A model generated the notes under the pieces. The model did no database searches and was not told the DNA's origin. It saw only the letters and a program-made list of their open reading frames with translations. Below are positions 26,219 through 35,146 of a DNA stretch of 64,000 nt, one piece after another. The stretch's first letter is position 1. Every line of letters begins with the position of its first letter. The DNA lies in assembly GCA_945881985.1 (NCBI GenBank), contig CAMCVL010000001.1, positions 1 to 64,000 on the forward strand, given 5' to 3'. This stretch comes from Rickettsia typhi. GTDB taxonomy: Bacteria; Pseudomonadota; Alphaproteobacteria; Rickettsiales; Deianiraeaceae. The position numbers were made by a program, and so were the translations under genes.

Positions 26219-26890
26219 TCATTCTTTGCAATTGATAATTTTAATTCTGCCAAGATGCCTTTTTAAATGATTTTGCATTGAATTACAGACCATTTTGCAA
26301 TAGTCTAAGTGACAAATGTTGCTGGGGGTAGTCTTTTGAGGCATGTAATTAAAAACAACAGCATCAAATTTGTGCAAATGGTAAGCTGACAACAGATGTG
26401 AAATTGCCCCAAGATAAGGAGCTGTAACTATGATGGACTTGCTAGGTTTAATGGCTAAAGACAGGTCTATACATAGTCCATCCTTTGCAATTGGCGATGC
26501 AAATCCGCCTGCAGTTTCAATTAAAAGATAATCGTAATTATTTTTCTTGCAATAGGCAATTGTTTTTTTGCAAAATTCAATTACATCTTGTAGTTTAAGG
26601 TTAAAGCCTTCAAGGCTTGCAGCTATATCTGGCGAAGCTGGGGTTTTTAGCATTGCAAAGCAAAGTTCTTTAAAACTAAAATGCTCTTTTGGACTTAAAG
26701 CTTTGTAGATAAGGCTTGCATCGCAGCCTCCCGCCTCATTATCGCCAAAATCTTTATCCAAGGCTCCGCTTAGCACAGGCTTGATTGCAAAAACTTTTTT
26801 ACCCTTGTTTTTAAGATGTTTTATATATTTTGTTGTGAAAAATGTTTTGCCAACATCTGTTGATGTGCCGTAAATTATAACAATCTTCAT
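26219..26890 (-). CDS. bioD: Dethiobiotin synthetase
   Basis: BioD closes the ureido ring of biotin from diaminopelargonate, CO2 and ATP. The 223-residue protein has the P-loop YGTSTDVGKT at residues 7-16, KPVLSGA, and the ETAGGFASPI motif typical of the family. The ATG lies one base after the virB9 stop, so bioD is likely co-transcribed with virB9, an odd pairing. Other biotin genes (bioA, bioB, bioF) are not in the window. Biotin genes have been transferred among Rickettsiales, so the origin here would be worth checking. Confidence 0.9.
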   Translation of the reverse strand: MKIVIIYGTSTDVGKTFFTTKYIKHLKNKGKKVFAIKPVLSGALDKDFGDNEAGGCDASLIYKALSPKEHFSFKELCFAMLKTPASPDIAASLEGFNLKLQDVIEFCKKTIAYCKKNNYDYLLIETAGGFASPIAKDGLCIDLSLAIKPSKSIIVTAPYLGAISHLLSAYHLHKFDAVVFNYMPQKTTPSNICHLDYCKMVCNSMQNHLKRHLGRIKIINCKE

Positions 26891-26891
26891 T

Positions 26892-27767
26892 CTACTTGGA
26901 TAGTTTTTCGTTTATTACCATGTTTGCCCTATTGTCTTTTTCAAGCAATAATTGATCCCTTATGCCCTTAACCACTACATAGTCACTAGTCATTGCAAAT
27001 TTGATTGGGGTTTTGCGACCATCTTTCATCTCAAAAAAAGAGGGAATATTTGAATTGTCCTGAAATTTAAAATATGTATCCTTGCCATTGTCAAAAACTT
27101 CAAGGGGAGTAAAATCAAATTGGTCGCCTTCAAAGCTGTATTCATAGTTTTTATTGGTAAGGTCATTAGATTTGTTTGTAGCGTATCCACCATTGGTGGT
27201 CTGAGGCTCTGTTTTTTGTGCTTGAGCATCGGCACTAGGCTGGCTAGGAGCTGCTTTTTGATAGGCATTATCTTTTTTTTGAGCCTGATTCTGCTCTGAC
27301 AAATAGTCCTTAAATTGCTGAAAGGAGTATTTCTCTCTTTCAAAAGGCACATCTGGGTAAAAAAATCTTGCAACAAATGCAACATCATAATCTACATCCT
27401 CACTTGGATAGTCGGATAGTATTTCAAAATAATAAACTCTTTTGTTTGTAATTACGGTCATATTTGTTTTAACACTTGGCTCGGTGGGTTTAATAAAAAG
27501 GCGTCTTTCAATTGGTGTAATCTTCCAAGGGTAGGGGTCGCCCACTGCTATGGTTTCAATTGTTTCATCTAGGGCAAATTCAATGATGGACTGATAACCT
27601 ACATTAAATTTTAACTCAAAAATGCTGTTTTCGCTGTAGACGAGGTTTCTAATTCTTTTATCAATAACAACGGGGGTGGAAGCTGGTAGTGCAAGTGCTT
27701 TTTGAGTTGTAAAAAGCATCAAAATAGACAAAAGACATAGCTTTATATACTTTGTTTTTACTGCCAT
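26892..27767 (-). CDS. virB9: Type IV secretion protein VirB9
   Basis: VirB9 (CagX/TrbG family) forms the outer ring of the type IV secretion core with VirB7 and VirB10. The protein (291 aa from ATG 27767, MAVKTKYIKL) has a signal peptide ending near KALA, an N-terminal domain with QSIIEFALDETIETIAVGD and ITPIERRLFIKP, a Gln/Ala-rich linker (about 170-205) and the C-terminal VirB7-binding domain (YEYSFEGDQ, VFDNGKDTYFKF). The gene is separate from virB8 and virB10 at 45-49 kb; a scattered secretion system is a hallmark of Rickettsiales (rvh genes). Confidence 0.9.
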   Translation of the reverse strand: MAVKTKYIKLCLLSILMLFTTQKALALPASTPVVIDKRIRNLVYSENSIFELKFNVGYQSIIEFALDETIETIAVGDPYPWKITPIERRLFIKPTEPSVKTNMTVITNKRVYYFEILSDYPSEDVDYDVAFVARFFYPDVPFEREKYSFQQFKDYLSEQNQAQKKDNAYQKAAPSQPSADAQAQKTEPQTTNGGYATNKSNDLTNKNYEYSFEGDQFDFTPLEVFDNGKDTYFKFQDNSNIPSFFEMKDGRKTPIKFAMTSDYVVVKGIRDQLLLEKDNRANMVINEKLSK

Positions 27768-27898
27768 CAAGTAGCAATTAACCCTTAAAAAAAGCATTTT
27801 ATTAAGCAAAATAATAACTAACAATAAATTGCTAAATACAAAAAAATGCAATAGCAAGAACTTTTTTTATTTTATCTTGTGCTTAGAAGAAAATTTAC

Positions 27899-27926
27899 TT
27901 GATTTTTAAAAAAATGCTTATATCAT
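27899..27926 (+). promoter_or_regulatory. Predicted promoter for rplR
   Basis: TTGATT (27899-27904), 16-bp spacer and TATCAT (27921-27926), 64 bp before the rplR ATG, between divergent virB9 and rplR. It suggests the relocated rplR has its own promoter. Confidence 0.45.
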
Positions 27927-27989
27927 TTTGTCTCTTGTTTTATAAAGATAGGATTTTTGCTTATTAAATTTGCATTTTAAGTTTTAATT

Positions 27990-28334
27990 ATGATTGTTAA
28001 AAGAACCAAAACTGAGAAAAAAAGAATAGCTATTAGAGCTAAATCCGTTGGTAGAAGGTACGAAATTTCAGTGAGAAAAACCAACAACCATTTCTACGGT
28101 GTAGTCTACGACATGGAGGGTAAAAATATAGTTTTTTCAACTTCTAGCCTTAATCTTAAAGAGGGTGAAAAAACCTCCAACAAAGATGCTGCACAAAAAG
28201 TGGGCTTGGCAGTTGCAAGCGAGCTTAAAAACCGCAAAATTGACTCCGTGTTTTTTAATAAACTTACTTACCAATACCACGGCAAACTTGCTTCTTTTGT
28301 TGATGCAATTAGGTCTCAAGGCTTTGCAATTTAA
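27990..28334 (+). CDS. rplR: 50S ribosomal protein L18, outside the spc operon
   Basis: L18 binds 5S rRNA in the central protuberance. The 114-residue sequence aligns along its length with L18: basic N-terminus KRTKTEKKRIAIR, RYEISVRKTNNHFYGVVYD, SNKDAAQKVGLAVASELK, and the C-terminal YQYHGKLASFVDAIRSQGF, matching the usual FQYHGRVxALADAARExGL. In nearly all bacteria rplR lies between rplF and rpsE. Here its neighbours are virB9 and an inositol-phosphatase-like gene, so it has moved, or it is an extra copy. Standard length and conserved 5S-binding regions suggest it is functional. Confidence 0.9.
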   Translation: MIVKRTKTEKKRIAIRAKSVGRRYEISVRKTNNHFYGVVYDMEGKNIVFSTSSLNLKEGEKTSNKDAAQKVGLAVASELKNRKIDSVFFNKLTYQYHGKLASFVDAIRSQGFAI

Positions 28335-28433
28335 CAAACTAAAGGTTGGTAGCCATGCTTTGCAAGTTTATTTTTGTAAAAAGCTTGCGTAGATATTCTA
28401 CCTCTAAAATTTTTCTAATGTTTTAGGCGTTTT

Positions 28434-29261
28434 ATGCTATCATACCATCCTATTGCTATTGATATTTTAAATTCCATTGATGCCCTTTCGGCATCTTTAA
28501 ACAGGGATTTAATAGAAATATCAAAGCTTCAACTCATACACTCTGGCTCGGAGGATTTTGCTTTGCGTGCAATATCTAGGTTTTCAAACAAAGTGAGTGG
28601 TAAAATAATGACAACATACAAAAATTGCGATATAATTTTTAGTATTTACGATATAAATGGAGGGACCAAAATTACCTCAACTCAAAGAGAAAACCCGTCC
28701 TACAGGCTAATTATACGCCCGATTGATTGCTATAAAAACTTTTTAAAAGGGCTTAGTATGTTTTCCTCGTCCTTTGTTTTGCAAAGGCTTGATGATAGTG
28801 GGTATCAAAATGTTTTTTCCTTGATTGTTTTTAACAACGGGGCAATTACAAACACCTTGTATGCAAGCTACGAAAACGACAACAAGGCTTGCTACCTTAA
28901 CGGCAGGCAGGCAAAAATTGAGGAAAGAACCAGCTTTTCAATCTCCTCTGCCGCATTTAACTCTGCCGCTTTTTTACAACCTAAGCTTGCAAGAGTTGTA
29001 AAAGAGGCTTTTTCGGTTATATCAACAAACTCCATTGGTTACGACACAGCCCTGATAAGCGAAGGCAAGCTTCATGCTCTTGTGTATGACGATGAGCAAC
29101 TTATTAACATATTGCCATCCTTTATTATGATGGATACTATGTTTTTTACCTTAAATCTATCCCAAGAGCAATTTGCAGGTAATTTGCAAACCTTGCAAAA
29201 AAAAGTAAATTTTATTGCAAGTGGTGCCTCCCTTTATGCAAAAGTATTATCCTTGTTATAG
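28434..29261 (+). CDS. Inositol monophosphatase (SuhB) homologue with degenerate active site
   Basis: A 275-residue protein that follows the FIG/inositol-monophosphatase fold: SYHPIAIDIL at the start, FLKGLSMFSSSFVLQ where active enzymes read NFxHGxPxFxxSIAL, CYLNGRQAKIEER (GAxLNGxxIxVS) and SIGYDTALISEGKLHALV (S-x-A-x-D-L-A-x-V-A-x-G). The metal-binding DPLDGT motif is replaced by RPIDCY, and the GEE motif is not evident. It is probably not a phosphatase; a binding role, as for SuhB in ribosomal-RNA antitermination, is possible but unproven. It lies 9 bp before the M23 peptidase gene. Confidence 0.7.
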   Translation: MLSYHPIAIDILNSIDALSASLNRDLIEISKLQLIHSGSEDFALRAISRFSNKVSGKIMTTYKNCDIIFSIYDINGGTKITSTQRENPSYRLIIRPIDCYKNFLKGLSMFSSSFVLQRLDDSGYQNVFSLIVFNNGAITNTLYASYENDNKACYLNGRQAKIEERTSFSISSAAFNSAAFLQPKLARVVKEAFSVISTNSIGYDTALISEGKLHALVYDDEQLINILPSFIMMDTMFFTLNLSQEQFAGNLQTLQKKVNFIASGASLYAKVLSLL

Positions 29262-29270
29262 TAAAAAAAG

Positions 29271-30692
29271 ATGATAAGATTTTTGTTGCCAAAAAATATT
29301 TTACCCCGTGGTAAAATAATATATGTTTCGGAAGCAAAAATTAAGCACTATTCCGTTTTAAATCTTTTTGTAATCTTTTTTGGCATAGCGGTTTTTGGGC
29401 TAGCTGGTGCAGGTATATACTTTTTTACCCTGCGTATAAACTCATCTTCTTACATCACTCAAACAGAGCTTGAAATCAAACGCCTACGCCAAGTCAACGA
29501 AACTCTTAAAAACCATCTAAACCTAATATCCGAGGATATAGACGCATTTAATGCCTATCTTGAAATTAACAAAGTAAGCAAGGCAAGTCTTAAAAAACAA
29601 AGGCTTGTAATGCAATCTGCCGAAGGTGGATACATGGACAGCTTGCAGGGCGGCAAGCCTAATCAAACCACCGAGGCAAACTTGGGGCAAGTATTAACAC
29701 CAGGGCAGCTGCAGCAAGGTGCTGCTGAGGGTCAGGTTTGGGGTAAGGGTCAAATTAACAACATACAAAATAACAATCTAAACAACGATGTAAACGCCAG
29801 GCAAAATGGCCCAGCAAACAACAGTCCTACCGGCGGATTAGGTGGTGGCAACCAAGGTAGTCAGTCTTCAAATGTTGCAAATCTTGTTGCCTTAAGTAAT
29901 CAAAACGAGGAGGATATTACCAAGTCCATAGCCTTGATAACTGACAAAATTACGGCGGCACACAAAAATTTACGCCTTGCCATAGAGGCAAAGATTAGGG
30001 CGGCAAAGGGTTTAAATCTTGAAGATAGTTTTTCCCTCAAAAATATTAATGACGAATTTACAAATGCTGGCTATTTATACAAAGTAAGCTATAATCAAGC
30101 CGCAAATCAAATTTTACCAGCCAGTGGGGAGTTAGATACCCTTTATAATGGCGGCGAGATGCAAAGCGGTAGTCAAATTGAGCTTTTAAGCGAGACTCAA
30201 AGAATTTACCTAGACAACCTTAATCTTAAATACAAAATTAACATTCTTAAAAAACTCGATAGTCTTATTGCAAATGCTCCAAGCGACCGACCTATGGATT
30301 TTTACACTAGAATCTCAAGTTATTTTGGCGGCAGGATTGACCCAAAGGGGCACTATCATGCCTTTCATCACGGCATTGATATAGTGGGTGAAAAAAACGA
30401 AAAAATCAAAGCAGTCGCCGATGGTATGGTAATTAACGCATCTTGGCTTGGTGGCTATGGTAATTATATTGAAATCAACCACGGCCACGGCATAAAAACA
30501 GGCTATGGGCACTTAAGTAAAATTTTGGTTTCTAGGGGCGACAAGGTTAAAAAAGGCGACATTATTGCAGTTCAGGGCAGCACTGGCAAAAGCACAGGCG
30601 ACCATCTGCACTACGAGGTTAAAGTTGGAGGTGTGCGTAAGGACCCTATGCTTTTTATGCGTCAGGCTCAGTTTGCCGGCTTGCCACTTTAG
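29271..30692 (+). CDS. M23-family metallopeptidase, membrane-anchored
   Basis: A 473-residue predicted peptidoglycan endopeptidase or divisome-type regulator. It has a membrane segment (about 26-52), a coiled-coil-like region (about 62-110), a Gln/Asn/Gly-rich linker (about 125-205), a helical region, and a C-terminal M23 domain (about 345-465). The zinc ligands are present: H366 and D370 (HHGID), and H445 and H447 (HLHYEV), with GYGHLSKI and the GSTGKSTGDH motif between. With all metal ligands present it is likely active. It is probably co-transcribed with the preceding gene. Confidence 0.88.
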   Translation: MIRFLLPKNILPRGKIIYVSEAKIKHYSVLNLFVIFFGIAVFGLAGAGIYFFTLRINSSSYITQTELEIKRLRQVNETLKNHLNLISEDIDAFNAYLEINKVSKASLKKQRLVMQSAEGGYMDSLQGGKPNQTTEANLGQVLTPGQLQQGAAEGQVWGKGQINNIQNNNLNNDVNARQNGPANNSPTGGLGGGNQGSQSSNVANLVALSNQNEEDITKSIALITDKITAAHKNLRLAIEAKIRAAKGLNLEDSFSLKNINDEFTNAGYLYKVSYNQAANQILPASGELDTLYNGGEMQSGSQIELLSETQRIYLDNLNLKYKINILKKLDSLIANAPSDRPMDFYTRISSYFGGRIDPKGHYHAFHHGIDIVGEKNEKIKAVADGMVINASWLGGYGNYIEINHGHGIKTGYGHLSKILVSRGDKVKKGDIIAVQGSTGKSTGDHLHYEVKVGGVRKDPMLFMRQAQFAGLPL

Positions 30693-31017
30693 ATATTAAG
30701 TAGGTAGCTAAATAAATTTTTCTTGCAATCTCTGCTTTGTAAAAAATATTATCAAGTAATTTTTTGTTGCAAGTTATCACTTTAAAATAAAAGGTTTATA
30801 CATACAGCAATAGCTATTTGCCACTATATCCTTTTTGCATGCAATGAGCTTGTATTAAATTTGCAATAAAACAAAGTATTTTTATTGACTTAGCTTAAAA
30901 CAAATTTAAAATAATGCCAAATCAACTTTGGCACATCTGCAATCTAATTTTACAATTGGGTTTGCCGTAAGATTGATTATTTGATTTGGTATTTTGTGTG
31001 CTGTTAGTAAAGCTGAT
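30693..31017 (+). other. Intergenic region upstream of rpiB
   Basis: AT-rich spacer without a credible gene. It holds one good promoter (30885-30912). The sequence from 30994 is in frame with rpiB through a TTG, but the protein family starts at ATG 31018. Confidence 0.5.
30885..30912 (+). promoter_or_regulatory. Predicted promoter for rpiB
   Basis: TTGACT (30885-30890), 16-bp spacer, TAAAAT (30907-30912), 105 bp before the rpiB ATG. It may drive rpiB, rpmJ and ispD together. Confidence 0.5.
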
Positions 31018-31482
31018 ATGGCATTATCATTTGTTATTGCAAGCGACCATGCTGGCTTTGACCTTAAAACATCCTTGCTGCAAGACGCACACTTTGCAAA
31101 AACAACAAACATTAATTTTATTGACTGTGGTTGTTTTGCAAAAGACTCCTGTGATTATCCAGATATAGTTCTTGGTGCCATTGATAAATATAAAGAGCTA
31201 AAAAAAACATCTGATGCAAGCGTGATGATTTTGCTTATATGTGGTAGCGGAATAGGGGTTAGTATTGCAGCAAATAGACATACTTTTATTAGGGCGGCAC
31301 TTTGTAGTAATGCCACGCTTGCAGAGCTTGCAAGGGCACATAACGATGCAAACTGCCTTTGCTTAGGTGCAAGATTTACCAAAATTGACGAGGCTAAAAA
31401 AATTATTGCAAGTTTTTGTAATGTTAATTTTGAGGGTCAAAGACATCAAAAAAGAGTTGACAAGTTAAGTTTGCCCGTTTAG
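31018..31482 (+). CDS. rpiB: Ribose-5-phosphate isomerase B
   Basis: RpiB interconverts ribose 5-phosphate and ribulose 5-phosphate in the pentose-phosphate pathway. The protein (154 aa from ATG 31018) shows IASDHAGFDLK at the N-terminus, DYPDIV, LLICGSGIGVSIAANR with the catalytic Cys, and RAALCSNATLAELARAHND, all typical. It starts a short + strand group with rpmJ 42 bp downstream and then ispD. Confidence 0.93.
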   Translation: MALSFVIASDHAGFDLKTSLLQDAHFAKTTNINFIDCGCFAKDSCDYPDIVLGAIDKYKELKKTSDASVMILLICGSGIGVSIAANRHTFIRAALCSNATLAELARAHNDANCLCLGARFTKIDEAKKIIASFCNVNFEGQRHQKRVDKLSLPV

Positions 31483-31524
31483 AATTTTGCTTTAGAATTA
31501 TCAAGTATTACTTTTGTAAATTTT

Positions 31525-31647
31525 ATGAAGTGCGTTTCCTCAATTAAAAGTGCTAAAAAGCGTGATAAAAACTGCCAAGTTATAAGAAGGGGCAAAAAAC
31601 TTATCGTTATCAACAAAAAAAATCCAAGATTTAAAGCAAAACAATAG
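31525..31647 (+). CDS. rpmJ: 50S ribosomal protein L36, zinc-free type
   Basis: A 40-residue basic protein, [20 protein letters not shown] followed by [20 protein letters not shown], matching the L36 form common in Alphaproteobacteria: RRGK-x-x-VINKxNPRFKARQ at the C-terminus. It lacks the CxxC...C...H zinc site of the other L36 form. It lies between rpiB and ispD and is too short for many gene finders. The stop is 15 bp before the ispD start. Confidence 0.92.
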   Translation: MKCVSSIKSAKKRDKNCQVIRRGKKLIVINKKNPRFKAKQ

Positions 31648-31662
31648 CCATTGCAATAAATC

Positions 31663-32421
31663 GTGCAGGACTATATAAATGTTGCAATAATATTAGCCGG
31701 TGGTAAGTCTACAAGATTTAACCAAGAGAGTGATTGCAAACACTCTCTTTACATGCAAAAACTTTTGCAGCCAATGATTAATGGCTTAACAGTTTTGCAA
31801 AATGCAGTAATGCCTTTTGCAAAAAGCGAGTGTATTGATTTTATAATTCTATCTTGTTGCAACGCCGATGTGGCGAGTAGTATAAAAGACCTCAATCTTA
31901 CACAAAAACCTATATATTTTTGCAATGGAGGGCAAACTCGCTTTGCAAGCCTTATTAATGCGATTGCAAAGTTGACAGAGGTAAAAAGTAATAACAATCA
32001 AAACCACAAAGATAGCAATATTAACTTGTTGATACACGATGGTGCAAGACCCCTTGTTAGCGCCGAGCTTATTGCATCTGTGCAAAAAGCAACTGCATTG
32101 CACCAAACTTGCGTTGTGCCAATTGTTAAAGCCGTTGATAGTGTAAAGGCATTGCAAGTTAACACCAACATGCTTCAGTCTAAGATGTTAAATCGTGATA
32201 CGATAGGTCTAGCACAAACGCCTCAGGGTTTTAATTTTGCTTTTTTGCAATCGTGCTTAAGTAAAATAAGTATGCTAAGTCACGAAATTACAGATGATGT
32301 AAGTATAGCTCAACTTGCAAAACAAAGATCTTACTTTGTTGATGGTAGTCAGCAAAATATTAAAATTACAAATAAAATTGACCTTGATATTGCAAATTTT
32401 TTACTCTCAAGAGTTTTGTAA
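31663..32421 (+). CDS. ispD: 2-C-methyl-D-erythritol 4-phosphate cytidylyltransferase
   Basis: IspD makes CDP-methylerythritol from MEP and CTP in the non-mevalonate isoprenoid pathway. The 252-residue protein has the nucleotide-binding IILAGGKSTRF near the N-terminus, the conserved LIHDGARPLVS, VPIVKAVDSVK and TPQGFNFAFLQ. The usual G-x-G-x-R is shortened to GGKSTR. Start is GTG 31663; no ATG fits upstream. ispF is not fused or adjacent. Convergent with the kinase gene at 32611. Confidence 0.9.
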   Translation: MQDYINVAIILAGGKSTRFNQESDCKHSLYMQKLLQPMINGLTVLQNAVMPFAKSECIDFIILSCCNADVASSIKDLNLTQKPIYFCNGGQTRFASLINAIAKLTEVKSNNNQNHKDSNINLLIHDGARPLVSAELIASVQKATALHQTCVVPIVKAVDSVKALQVNTNMLQSKMLNRDTIGLAQTPQGFNFAFLQSCLSKISMLSHEITDDVSIAQLAKQRSYFVDGSQQNIKITNKIDLDIANFLLSRVL

Positions 32422-32610
32422 TTCCGACTCCATAATCTTTATGCTAAGCTCAATCTAAAAAAGTACAATAACCTTTTGGTTGATAAATTACGACTTACCA
32501 ATGTGCAAACAGGGAGTTTAATTTTTTTACACCTCTTTAGCTTTGTAAATAGTGAGAGGAACTTTGTTTGGGGTGAAGTGTTGCTTAAAAAATGTATTTG
32601 GTATTGCCTA

Positions 32611-33732
32611 TCAGCCTAATAAAATCTTGTTAAGCATGTTTGTGCCGTTTTGCATGATTACCTTTGCTGCATTTTTATTTGCAAGATTTACACACCCAGC
32701 AAGATTAAGATTTTTTATAACCCCATAAATAAAGCCGCCCATAAAGATGTCGCCGGCACCAGTTGTGTCAACGGGGTTTAAAATTGGCTCGGTGCCAAAC
32801 TTGCACAAGGATGTTGCAAAGCCGTGTTGCAAATTATAATCCTCGCTTTTGTAAATGCAGCAGCCCTCACTGCCATTGGTAATAACAAATGTAATATTGT
32901 TTGTGAAGCTTATTTTGCAGGATGCAAGTTGCTTGCTTAAGGCGTCAAACTCCTCCTTATTTCCAAAAACAAAGCTACAATATTTGTTGATAATTTCAAT
33001 CATCTGACTAAAACAAGATGTAACGCAAAAGGCATCCGAAAGGCTCATTACAACTTCCACACCGTTAAGCTTTGCAACATGGCAGATTGCATTGATAGAC
33101 TCCATATTTAACTTATTGAAAAAAAGATAGCCCTCAATTATCAAAAATTTGCAAGAGCTAAGCGATAGCTGTGTTTTGAGGGAAATGTCATCAAAATCAA
33201 TATAATTTAAGCTATCTATGGCTGTGCACATGGTTCTTTGCCCATCTGGCGTGATAAGCACTGCAGACCTAGAGGTAAAAATTGCAGGATTTACATTGAG
33301 GGCAAAGTTATTTTGTGTGTTTTGCTTGTAGTCAGTGCCTTCGGAATCCTCTGATATGTTTGCAATAAGGCAGCTTTGAACGCCCGCCTGATTTAAAAAT
33401 CTTATTGTATTTGCAACTGAGCCACAAAAATCGGTGCAAATTACCTCACCGCAAGAGAGTATGTTGTTAAAGGCATCAAGGCTAACAAGGTGCATCTGCC
33501 CTTTGTTTAAGTTGTTTTGCAGCAATATATCGTCAGTTACAGAAATTGTATAATCAACAATTGCACCACCAAGCCCAGCACATTCAATATTTTTGTAGTC
33601 TATAACAAGATTTTTTACATTGCCAGAGTTAATAATCTTGTTGGTTACTTTGCCCAAAAGCTTGTCCTTGATTGAAAAAAACAAATTAAGAGCAAGCTTT
33701 ACGCTTTTTGCAATTTTACTCGCTAAACTCAT
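32611..33732 (-). CDS. PfkB-family carbohydrate or nucleoside kinase
   Basis: A 373-residue ribokinase-fold kinase. Motifs: GLGGAIVDYTI near the N-terminus, CGSVANTIRFL (the GGSxANT substrate-binding motif with the first Gly changed to Cys), an anion-hole/catalytic DTTGAGDIFMGGFIYG, and VFGNKEEF. The layout is closest to adenosine-kinase-like and sugar-kinase members such as those annotated in Rickettsiales, but substrate specificity cannot be read from sequence. An extra ~35 residues precede the fold. ATG 33732 lies 4 bp after the lpdA stop, so the two are likely co-transcribed. Confidence 0.85.
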   Translation of the reverse strand: MSLASKIAKSVKLALNLFFSIKDKLLGKVTNKIINSGNVKNLVIDYKNIECAGLGGAIVDYTISVTDDILLQNNLNKGQMHLVSLDAFNNILSCGEVICTDFCGSVANTIRFLNQAGVQSCLIANISEDSEGTDYKQNTQNNFALNVNPAIFTSRSAVLITPDGQRTMCTAIDSLNYIDFDDISLKTQLSLSSCKFLIIEGYLFFNKLNMESINAICHVAKLNGVEVVMSLSDAFCVTSCFSQMIEIINKYCSFVFGNKEEFDALSKQLASCKISFTNNITFVITNGSEGCCIYKSEDYNLQHGFATSLCKFGTEPILNPVDTTGAGDIFMGGFIYGVIKNLNLAGCVNLANKNAAKVIMQNGTNMLNKILLG

Positions 33733-33736
33733 ATCA

Positions 33737-35146
33737 TTAAATATGAACAACTCTTGACTCGCTATCCAAAACGGATTCGTGTATCATCTCGCTTAATGTA
33801 GGGTGTGGAAAGATTGTTTGTATAAAATCAAGCTCTGTGCCCTCCATTGTTTTTGCAATTAAAAAGGTTGATATAAACTCGGTTACATCGGCACCAAATA
33901 AGTGTGCGCCAAGAATCTCTCCAGTTTTTTTATCAAAAATCGTTTTAACAAGTCCGTCAGTTTTGCCAATTGCTATCGCCTTGCCATTTGCCATGTATGG
34001 AAACCTGCCAATTTTAACATCGTATCCTAGTTCCTTCGCCTTTGCCTCGCTAAGTCCAACCGATGCAATTTGCGGGCTTGTGTAAATGCAACCTGGTATG
34101 TTAAGCGGATGTATTGGATGCACTTTTTTAATGTCGTACTTACCAAGCTTTGCAGCTATCACCTCGCTTGCTATAATGCCCTCGTGGCTAGCTTTGTGAG
34201 CAAGCCATGGTCCTTTTGTTACATCGCCAATTGCAAGTATTTTGGCATCCTCGGTTTCAAGATGTTTGTTTGTTAAGATAATGCCTTTTTCATCTTTTTT
34301 TACCTTTGTTTTTTCAAGACCAAGAGCATCGCTATTTGGCACAACGCCGGTTGCCATAATTATTTTGTCAAAATCTTCTGTTTTTACCTCACCTGCAGAT
34401 GTTTTATAGGTAACGCTCACGCTATTTGAATTTTTTACAAACTTAACCAAGCCTGCAGAGGTTAATATGTTTAGCCCCTGTGCCTTGAAGGATTTTTCGG
34501 CGAGTTTGCAAATTTCGGCGTCTTCGGTGGGTAAAATTCTATCCTGCATTTCAAGCACGGTAACCGATGATCCAAAGGTGTTAAAAAAACTTGCAAACTC
34601 AATGCCTATTGCCCCCGAGCCTACAACTAGGAGCTTTTTTGGAAGCTCACTTTGCACCATTGCCTCTTTGTAGGTAAGAACCAGCTTGCCGTCCGCTTCA
34701 AAATCCTTGATGATTCTTGCCCTTGCCCCAGTTGCAATAATAAAGTAATCTGCGGTAATTTTTTGCCCTTTAACATCTATTTGAGATGAGGATTCAAATT
34801 TTGCCTCACCTTCAACAACTTCAATTTTGTGTTTTTTCATCAAGCCCTTAATACCACTTGATAGCTTTTGCGAAACATCCCTTGACCTTTTAACAACATC
34901 AGCAATATTAAATTTAACCGCTTTTTCATCAACACTAAGCCCGTAAGACGAAGCCTCTTTTATCGTCTTATAAACCTCCGCACTTTTAAGTAGTGCCTTT
35001 GTGGGTATACATCCCCAGTTAAGGCATATACCACCAAGATGCTCCCTTTCAACAAGGCAAACTTTTAAACCAAGCTGAGCCGCCCTTATTGCAGCAACAT
35101 AACCACCGGGCCCACCACCTATTACGCAAACATTGTATCCAGACAT
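33737..35146 (-). CDS. lpdA: Dihydrolipoyl dehydrogenase (E3)
   Basis: E3 reoxidises dihydrolipoamide for pyruvate and 2-oxoglutarate dehydrogenases. The 469-residue flavoprotein has GGGPGGYVAAIRAAQ (FAD), the redox disulphide in GGICLNWGCIPTKALL, the NAD motif VGSGAIGIEFASFF and the C-terminal HPTLSEMIHE active-site His-Glu pair. Its partner gene pdhA is 1 kb away on the other strand, with skp between; pdhB and the E2 gene are not in the window. Confidence 0.96.
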   Translation of the reverse strand: MSGYNVCVIGGGPGGYVAAIRAAQLGLKVCLVEREHLGGICLNWGCIPTKALLKSAEVYKTIKEASSYGLSVDEKAVKFNIADVVKRSRDVSQKLSSGIKGLMKKHKIEVVEGEAKFESSSQIDVKGQKITADYFIIATGARARIIKDFEADGKLVLTYKEAMVQSELPKKLLVVGSGAIGIEFASFFNTFGSSVTVLEMQDRILPTEDAEICKLAEKSFKAQGLNILTSAGLVKFVKNSNSVSVTYKTSAGEVKTEDFDKIIMATGVVPNSDALGLEKTKVKKDEKGIILTNKHLETEDAKILAIGDVTKGPWLAHKASHEGIIASEVIAAKLGKYDIKKVHPIHPLNIPGCIYTSPQIASVGLSEAKAKELGYDVKIGRFPYMANGKAIAIGKTDGLVKTIFDKKTGEILGAHLFGADVTEFISTFLIAKTMEGTELDFIQTIFPHPTLSEMIHESVLDSESRVVHI

